From assembly GCA_023431045.1 (NCBI GenBank), contig JAEYXZ010000018.1, forward strand, positions 1 to 9,954: DNA of 9,954 nucleotides. Direction: 5' to 3'. This document shows, piece after piece, positions 5,858 to 9,954 of the stretch. The position numbers were made by a program, and so were the translations under genes. The notes under the pieces were generated by a model. That model ran no database searches, was not told the origin of the DNA, and saw only the letters and a list, made by a program, of their open reading frames with translations. This DNA comes from Bacillota bacterium. Its GTDB lineage: Bacteria; Bacillota_I; Bacilli_A; Acholeplasmatales; Acholeplasmataceae. Numbering within the stretch: the stretch's first letter is position 1; every line of letters begins with the position of its first letter.

Positions 5858-6598
5858 ATGATTAAAATTGACCATATTTACAAAAAATTCATTGAAAAGG
5901 ATAACACTGTTAGTGCATTGACTGATATTTCTTTTGAAATACCTGATGGCGAAATCTTTGGGATTATTGGTAAAAGTGGTGCAGGTAAATCAACTCTACT
6001 AAAAATATTATCACTACAAATGAAACCTGATACTGGTCATGTGATGATTGATTCTAAAATCATTGATTCATTAAATGGTAAAGAATTAAGGGAAATGATC
6101 CATCAAACGGGTTATATATTTCAAAACTTTAATTTACTTTACAACAAAACCGTCTTAGATAATGTCGCATTACCACTTCTTCTTCAAGGTGTTTCCAAAG
6201 CTGAGCGCTATGAAAAGGCTCAATCAATGCTCACATTTGTTGGTCTATCAACCAAACAAAACAATTATCCGATTACACTCTCTGGTGGAGAAGCTCAAAG
6301 AGTAGCAATCGCACGAGCACTTGTCACAAGTCCTAAAATTCTATATTGTGACGAACCAACCTCAGCACTTGATGAAGATACAGCACTGGATATTCTTAAT
6401 TTACTAAAAAGAATACATGAAGTCTTTAAACCAACAATGATATTTGTATCACATCAGTTATCAGTCATTCAGTACATGTGTGATAAAGCCATTCTTCTTG
6501 AAAATGGTCATTTAGCTAAATACGGAGATGTCAAGAAATCTGATACATTCTTATCACATACATTATCTAATCTATGGGAGGAACAACAAGATGTTTGA
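5858..6598 (+). CDS. metN: Methionine-type ABC importer ATPase MetN, short form without NIL domain
   Basis: The ATP-hydrolysing subunit of a D/L-methionine-type importer, bound to MetI on the inner face of the membrane. It is 246 residues from MIKIDHIYKKF. Motifs: Walker A GKSGAGKST from G38, Q-loop in YIFQNFNLL, signature LSGGEAQRVAIARAL from L141, Walker B YCDEPTSALD with D165 and E166, and H-loop H199 in VSHQLS. FQNFNLLYNKTVLDNVALPL is a close MetN hallmark. E. coli MetN has about 343 residues because of a C-terminal NIL domain that binds methionine and inhibits transport; here the protein stops soon after the ATPase core, at TFLSHTLSNLWEEQQDV. The TGA stop overlaps the metI start by eight bases, so the pair is translationally coupled. 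Family assignment rests on sequence plus the metI and metQ neighbours. Confidence 0.93.
   Translation: MIKIDHIYKKFIEKDNTVSALTDISFEIPDGEIFGIIGKSGAGKSTLLKILSLQMKPDTGHVMIDSKIIDSLNGKELREMIHQTGYIFQNFNLLYNKTVLDNVALPLLLQGVSKAERYEKAQSMLTFVGLSTKQNNYPITLSGGEAQRVAIARALVTSPKILYCDEPTSALDEDTALDILNLLKRIHEVFKPTMIFVSHQLSVIQYMCDKAILLENGHLAKYGDVKKSDTFLSHTLSNLWEEQQDV
6576..6581 (+). promoter_or_regulatory. Ribosome binding site deciding the metI start
   Basis: GGGAGG lies nine bases before the ATG at 6591, within the 3' end of metN. The frame is open from 6528, but that start has no ribosome binding site and would add 21 non-homologous residues. Confidence 0.8.
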
Positions 6599-7274
6599 TC
6601 CCATCATAGAAAACTGGATAGAATTCCAACAAGATATTATTAAGGGTTTAAATGAGACACTACTGATGCTTTTTGTCGCATTTATTGTCTCAGCGGTCAT
6701 AGGAACCTTAATTGGTGTATTAATCGCTTTATGTAGTAAAAATCAAGTGTTTGAGAACTTATGGGTTGCAACCCCACTAACCTGGATTGTTAATATCATT
6801 CGTTCAATCCCATTTATCCTATTGATGATTATTATGGTTCCATTTTCTAGATTAATGATTGGAACAGGTTACGGTATCTATGCATCAATGATTTCTTTAT
6901 CAGTCATTGGTATCGCAGTTGTGTCTAGACTTGTTGAACAAGCAATTGTAGATATTAATCCGCATATCTATGAAACTGCACAATCGTTAGGTGCAACCAA
7001 ACTTCAGATCTTCTTCCATTTTATTTTGGTTGAAGCAAAATCTCCACTCATTCTAGGCTATACGTCTTCAATCATTTCACTCATTGCTTATTCAACTGTC
7101 GTTGGTGTAATTAATGGTGGAGGACTTGGGTTTCTAGCAATGGAGGAAGGATTCTATATGTGGAATCAACCTCTCATGTGGATTATTATTATCATTATGG
7201 TTATATTCGTACAAATCATTCAAGTCTTCGGGTCATTCTTAGCCCGTATATCAGACAAAAAAAGGAAGGTGTGA
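6591..7274 (+). CDS. metI: Methionine-type ABC importer permease MetI
   Basis: A 227-residue integral membrane protein (E. coli MetI about 217) that forms the homodimeric channel of the MetNIQ importer. About five hydrophobic segments are seen, near residues 24-48, 63-84, 95-115, 152-175 and 194-216. NIIRSIPFILLMIIMVPFSR (about 68-87) closely follows E. coli MetI. The coupling EAA loop that docks on MetN is YETAQSLGATKLQIFFHFIL (about 127-146). GGGLGFLAMEEGFYMWN resembles the conserved GAGGLGQIGYQYGY region. The gene overlaps metN by eight bases and ends in TGA directly before the metQ ATG, so all three are one translationally coupled operon. The C-terminus SDKKRKV is basic and probably cytoplasmic. 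Confidence 0.94.
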   Translation: MFDPIIENWIEFQQDIIKGLNETLLMLFVAFIVSAVIGTLIGVLIALCSKNQVFENLWVATPLTWIVNIIRSIPFILLMIIMVPFSRLMIGTGYGIYASMISLSVIGIAVVSRLVEQAIVDINPHIYETAQSLGATKLQIFFHFILVEAKSPLILGYTSSIISLIAYSTVVGVINGGGLGFLAMEEGFYMWNQPLMWIIIIIMVIFVQIIQVFGSFLARISDKKRKV

Positions 7275-8084
7275 ATGATGAAAAAGAGTTACTTAATATT
7301 AGTCTTTATGGCTTTATTGGTAATGGTTGCTTGTGCACCAGAATCAAGTGATAAAAAGGTAGGAATCGGTGTATCCTTTTATCCAATGCCAGAGATTGTC
7401 GATTTATTGGTTGACGATATGGCAGAGGAAGGTTATGAACTCGTTAAGGTTGAGTTTCTAAATTATGCTGAGGCTAATCCCGCTTTAAAAGCAGACGAAC
7501 TTGATGGTAATTTGATTCAACATAAGTTCTACATGGATGTATTCAATAGTGCTCAAAATGCAAATTTAGTCATTGCACAACCTGTTTATCATTCAATATT
7601 CACATTATTCTCAGGTGAATATGAGGATCTCGATGATATTCCAAATGGTGAAACTGTCATCATTCCAAGCGATGGTGTCAATACCTCACGTGCACTAATG
7701 TTACTAGAAAGCGCTGGTTTAATCACTCTTGCGGAAGGTAAAACAACCAATTCAACGGTTGATGACATCATATCTAATCCTAAAAATCTAGCTTTTGTTC
7801 AAGCATCTCTTACCGCTAGTGCAGGCTTGTATGATGAAGGTGGTAGAAAGCTTGCAGTCATGTATCCAACCTATGCAAGATCCCTCGATTTAGAAGGGGA
7901 TTCCGAACGGTTATATACTGAGGTATTAAACGACATCACTGAACAATATGCGATTAGTTTTGCAACCAGAGCAGATCTTATTAATGATCCAGGCATTCAA
8001 TTGTTTATTGAATTATTAACTTCGGATGAAGTTCGTGATTTTCTTCAAACCAATTATGGTTGGGCGGCTGTCCCAGCGTTCTAA
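7275..8084 (+). CDS. metQ: MetQ-type substrate-binding lipoprotein
   Basis: A 269-residue extracytoplasmic solute-binding protein of the NlpA/MetQ family, anchored by lipid and delivering substrate to MetI. The signal peptide MKKSYLILVFMALLVMVAC gives a lipobox MVAC with the lipidated Cys at residue 20. NPALKADELDGNLIQHKFYM (H83) and PSDGVNTSRALMLLESAGLI align with E. coli MetQ. Two positions differ: the E. coli NTTYA Asn (N202) aligns with Y197 in VMYPTYA, and N229 of YVNLIVTR aligns with I227 in YAISFATR. Both asparagines are ligand-contact positions, so specificity may differ from L-methionine. The start is ATG-ATG; the first abuts the metI stop, while the second (7278) has better spacing from AAGGAAGG. 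A terminator follows. Confidence 0.92.
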   Translation: MMKKSYLILVFMALLVMVACAPESSDKKVGIGVSFYPMPEIVDLLVDDMAEEGYELVKVEFLNYAEANPALKADELDGNLIQHKFYMDVFNSAQNANLVIAQPVYHSIFTLFSGEYEDLDDIPNGETVIIPSDGVNTSRALMLLESAGLITLAEGKTTNSTVDDIISNPKNLAFVQASLTASAGLYDEGGRKLAVMYPTYARSLDLEGDSERLYTEVLNDITEQYAISFATRADLINDPGIQLFIELLTSDEVRDFLQTNYGWAAVPAF

Positions 8085-8087
8085 ATT

Positions 8088-8121
8088 AAAAAGTGGAGTC
8101 CATTTAGGATTCCACTTTTTT
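8088..8121. terminator. Bidirectional terminator between metQ and the mscS-family gene
   Basis: A 14-bp stem (8088-8101 with 8107-8120) containing one G-T mismatch/wobble and loop ATTTA. The arms begin AAAAAGTGG and end CCACTTTTT, giving a T tract on both strands. It begins three bases after the metQ stop and ends three bases before the convergent gene's stop, so it serves both. Confidence 0.88.
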
Positions 8122-8124
8122 CAT

Positions 8125-9111
8125 CTATTTCTTAGCTTTTGGTTTTTTCGTACTGAGGGTTGTTTTTTTGACTTTTGATTTTGCTTGATGTATAACAACT
8201 TGAGGGTATGGAATGCTGATATGATGCTCATCAAAAATTAATTTAATCCCTCTTCTTAAAGCTCTTTCAACACCAAATCGATCGGATTCCAATGATTTTG
8301 CTAGAAACCTTAGGGTGACTCCATTTGAATTAAGGTTTGCAACGCCTAAATAGGTCGGTCCGACTTTAATTTCTTTGATATCTTTAGCAAGTGCAGGTAA
8401 TTTTGAAGCAAGGATTTTTTCGACATCGTGAAGATTTTGACTGTACTCTATATCAATATCGACAATCGCGTTGGAATAATCCTCAGTCATATTGATGACT
8501 TGTTTAATCTCAGAATTATTGATGATTTTTGTGTTTCCACCGGGATCTTTAATACGAGTTGTACGCACCCCAATCATTTCAACGGTACCTCTAAAATCAC
8601 CAATCATAATAATATCTCCAACTTTAAATTCCTTTTCGAAGACGATAAAGAAACCAGCTAGAATATCTGCAATAATACTTTGTGCACCAAATGCAATCAC
8701 TAATCCTATCACCCCGGCACTAGCAATTAAAGCCGTTCCATCAACTCCCCAAATACCTAATACAACTAATATAACAACAAACGTTATGAGATATTTTAAG
8801 AAAGAAATAATTAAACGCGTTGATGTTTTTTGTTCATTCGTTCTCATAAAAGCTTTATTAAGTAAAAACTTTATCACTTGATATAACGCCATAAAAATAA
8901 CGATGACTAATAAAGATAAAAAGATCTGATTCGCATGATTGGTAAACCATTCAAATATGCCTTCAAATGTTCCTAAGCTACCAATTAAAATATTGTTAAC
9001 AAATGTATTATCTGCAAATACCTCTTTACCAAACAACATAAACGCTAGAGCTAGTAAAGAAACTAGCCATAGAATGATTGTAAAGACAATCTGTAATTTC
9101 GATTTTTTCAT
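8125..9111 (-). CDS. MscS-family small-conductance mechanosensitive channel
   Basis: A 328-residue membrane channel that opens on membrane tension and releases solutes in osmotic downshock. Membrane segments: about residues 8-27, 61-84 and 101-121, then the pore-lining helix 125-158 with the Gly/Ala pattern GVIGLVIAFGAQSIIADILA. The soluble MscS beta domain follows (FEKEFKVGDIIMIGDFRGTV, about 158-177), with IKDPGGNTKIINNSEI in place of the usual 'pDGk...iPN' stretch. The alpha/beta vestibule ends in the conserved ISIPYPQVVIH (298-308). A Lys/Thr-rich basic tail (311-328) is unusual and probably cytoplasmic. Ribosome binding site AAGGAGA lies about seven bases before the ATG. Closer to YkuT/YggB-type short channels than to MscK. 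The stop TAG is next to a terminator shared with metQ. Confidence 0.93.
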   Translation of the reverse strand: MKKSKLQIVFTIILWLVSLLALAFMLFGKEVFADNTFVNNILIGSLGTFEGIFEWFTNHANQIFLSLLVIVIFMALYQVIKFLLNKAFMRTNEQKTSTRLIISFLKYLITFVVILVVLGIWGVDGTALIASAGVIGLVIAFGAQSIIADILAGFFIVFEKEFKVGDIIMIGDFRGTVEMIGVRTTRIKDPGGNTKIINNSEIKQVINMTEDYSNAIVDIDIEYSQNLHDVEKILASKLPALAKDIKEIKVGPTYLGVANLNSNGVTLRFLAKSLESDRFGVERALRRGIKLIFDEHHISIPYPQVVIHQAKSKVKKTTLSTKKPKAKK

Positions 9112-9133
9112 AGTTTACTCTCCTTCTCAACCC

Positions 9134-9139
9134 ATTATA
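9134..9139 (-). promoter_or_regulatory. Possible -10 box for the mscS-family gene
   Basis: TATAAT on the minus strand, predicted start near 9127, leaving a short leader that contains only the ribosome binding site. No clear -35 at 16-18 bases; that position falls in the loop of the upstream gene's terminator. Confidence 0.4.
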
Positions 9140-9176
9140 AAATAAAACCGTCAATTTTCATAATATTTGACGGTTT
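9136..9176 (-). terminator. Terminator of the carbohydrate-binding repeat gene
   Basis: A perfect 10-bp stem, AAACCGTCAA (9176-9167) with TTGACGGTTT (9154-9145), 12-base loop, then a TATTTTAT tail in minus-strand RNA. It begins nine bases after the stop of the repeat gene and overlaps the presumed promoter of the mscS-family gene. Confidence 0.75.
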
Positions 9177-9185
9177 ATAATATTT

Positions 9186-9954
9186 CTACGCATTTCTATT
9201 TGGATCCCAAACAATCTCATACTCATGCCAAACTGTAAAGTTTGAACCTGGTACGATTGGGTCACCATTACCATCATAAGGAGATTGTAGTGCCTCCCAA
9301 TAAGATCCATCATAGATGACGCGGTCTCCAACATAATATTGATTATAGTAACGCCAAAGTTCCGTTAATTCAGTCCAACCATTTCTGTCTGTTCCTGGTG
9401 CGGTTGTTGAGTTACTGTTATCAGCACCATACCAAACATAGATACCACCGGCATGATAGACCATTTGTTTAATGGTATTATTCGTTGGATTTCGGTAAGC
9501 ATTGGTTGATACCCAGTTTTCAGTTAATTCTTGCCACTGATTTCCTGCAGTTCCAGGTTCTTGTCCAAGTGAAGTACCGCTTCGTAAGTAATAGAATTTT
9601 CCATTGTGAGTAATATAGTTCCATTGTGAGTATGTTGTTCCTGATGACCACGATGAAGGATTTGGTGATGTGATTTTTGCCCAACCATTTGCACCTTGAG
9701 CTGGAGCATTTAACCAACCTTTAACAGTGACTCTCCAATAATCACCATCGTAATAAACAACTTCACCAATTTCATATTTACTACCAGCATTAATGGTACT
9801 AAATGGGAATCCCATTTGTTTCCAATCAGACCAACTTGCAGGTGGTTCATAAGTTCCTATAGCTGCGGTTGCATAGAAATAGGTTCTATTTCCATAACTA
9901 TCTTCAGTAAAGACCACACCACCGGCAGGATAAGTATTGGTCGAACTATACATC
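9186..9954 (-). CDS. Tandem chitin/carbohydrate-binding (CBM5/12-like) repeats, partial surface or secreted protein
   Basis: The visible 255 residues are the C-terminal part of an open frame that reaches the right edge; the first visible Met is probably internal. About five units of 45-52 residues are seen, near 1-48, 50-97, 101-145, 146-197 and 199-247. Each follows the CBM5/12 plan: W or aromatic start, 'Y..GD.V.Y.G.YW', a variable loop often with PG, and a W near the end. The clearest is the last (YYVGDRVIYDGSYWEAL, PGSNFTVWHEYE). The protein is very rich in Trp, Tyr, Asn, Gly and Ser, and has no Cys, as expected outside the cell. Such modules bind chitin or related glycans and are usually attached to a catalytic or adhesive domain, which would lie upstream beyond the window. 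Neither signal peptide nor enzyme domain is visible, so the main function is unknown. Confidence 0.8.
   Translation of the reverse strand, partial: MYSSTNTYPAGGVVFTEDSYGNRTYFYATAAIGTYEPPASWSDWKQMGFPFSTINAGSKYEIGEVVYYDGDYWRVTVKGWLNAPAQGANGWAKITSPNPSSWSSGTTYSQWNYITHNGKFYYLRSGTSLGQEPGTAGNQWQELTENWVSTNAYRNPTNNTIKQMVYHAGGIYVWYGADNSNSTTAPGTDRNGWTELTELWRYYNQYYVGDRVIYDGSYWEALQSPYDGNGDPIVPGSNFTVWHEYEIVWDPNRNA

Noticed and set aside
6528..6590. N-terminal extension of metI
   Set aside because: No ribosome binding site, lies in metN coding sequence, and adds residues not found in MetI.
8428..8881. Plus-strand open frames opposite the mscS-family gene
   Set aside because: Antisense to the conserved pore and beta domains, no ribosome binding site; shadows.
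9149..9154. TTGACG on the minus strand as a -35 box for the mscS-family gene
   Set aside because: Only nine bases from the TATAAT; it is part of the terminator stem.
9520..9717. Short alternative minus-strand frames inside the repeat gene
   Set aside because: They overlap the repeat frame, which has the regular CBM-like pattern; products are not recognisable.
1..9954. tRNA, rRNA, CRISPR, insertion sequence or phage attachment site
   Set aside because: No cloverleaf-like sequence, regularly spaced repeat, transposase motif or flanking direct repeat was found on reading either strand.

Overview
The window looks like a chromosomal segment of a low-GC, Acholeplasma-type mollicute or a close low-GC Bacillota relative. 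The evidence is AT-rich coding DNA, TATAAT-type promoters, strong AGGAGG-type ribosome binding sites, and TGA used as a true stop (metN and metI both end in TGA), which excludes the Mycoplasma/Spiroplasma code. The genus is an inference from gene content and style. No tRNA, rRNA, CRISPR array, insertion sequence or gene-free stretch over 300 bases was seen.

Left part (1-3355, minus strand): a compact probable operon reading leftward from a TTGACA-17-TAAAAT promoter. In transcription order it holds a small membrane protein with a SHOCT-like helical hairpin, a DUF2089-type zinc-ribbon/HTH protein whose C-terminus carries the same kind of hairpin, a soluble SHOCT-like (YvlB/LiaX N-terminal type) protein, and two half-size ABC exporter genes that overlap and probably form a heterodimer. 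The second exporter gene runs off the window. The first and third small proteins look like paralogues. A GC-rich hairpin that competes with a ribosome-binding-site-sequestering hairpin lies between the small genes and the exporter. This is the most system-like part of the window. It could be an envelope-stress or export module, but its function is unknown.

Middle (3402-8121, plus strand): peptidase T (pepT) with its own consensus promoter, then a YghZ/L-glyceraldehyde-3-phosphate reductase-type aldo/keto reductase ending in a strong terminator. Next is a complete metN-metI-metQ-type importer operon with overlapping or abutting genes. Its MetN has no C-terminal NIL domain, and the MetQ-type lipoprotein lacks two asparagines that contact methionine in E. 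coli MetQ. The leader is too short for an S-box or T-box, but a 13-bp palindrome sits in the promoter. Peptide cleavage by PepT and amino-acid import fit an auxotrophic, peptide-scavenging lifestyle.

Right part (8088-9954): a two-way terminator separates metQ from a convergent MscS-family mechanosensitive channel gene on the minus strand. Upstream of that lies the 3' part of a gene made of tandem aromatic-rich chitin/carbohydrate-binding (CBM5/12-like) repeats. This is probably the C-terminal end of a larger secreted or surface protein whose start lies beyond the window.
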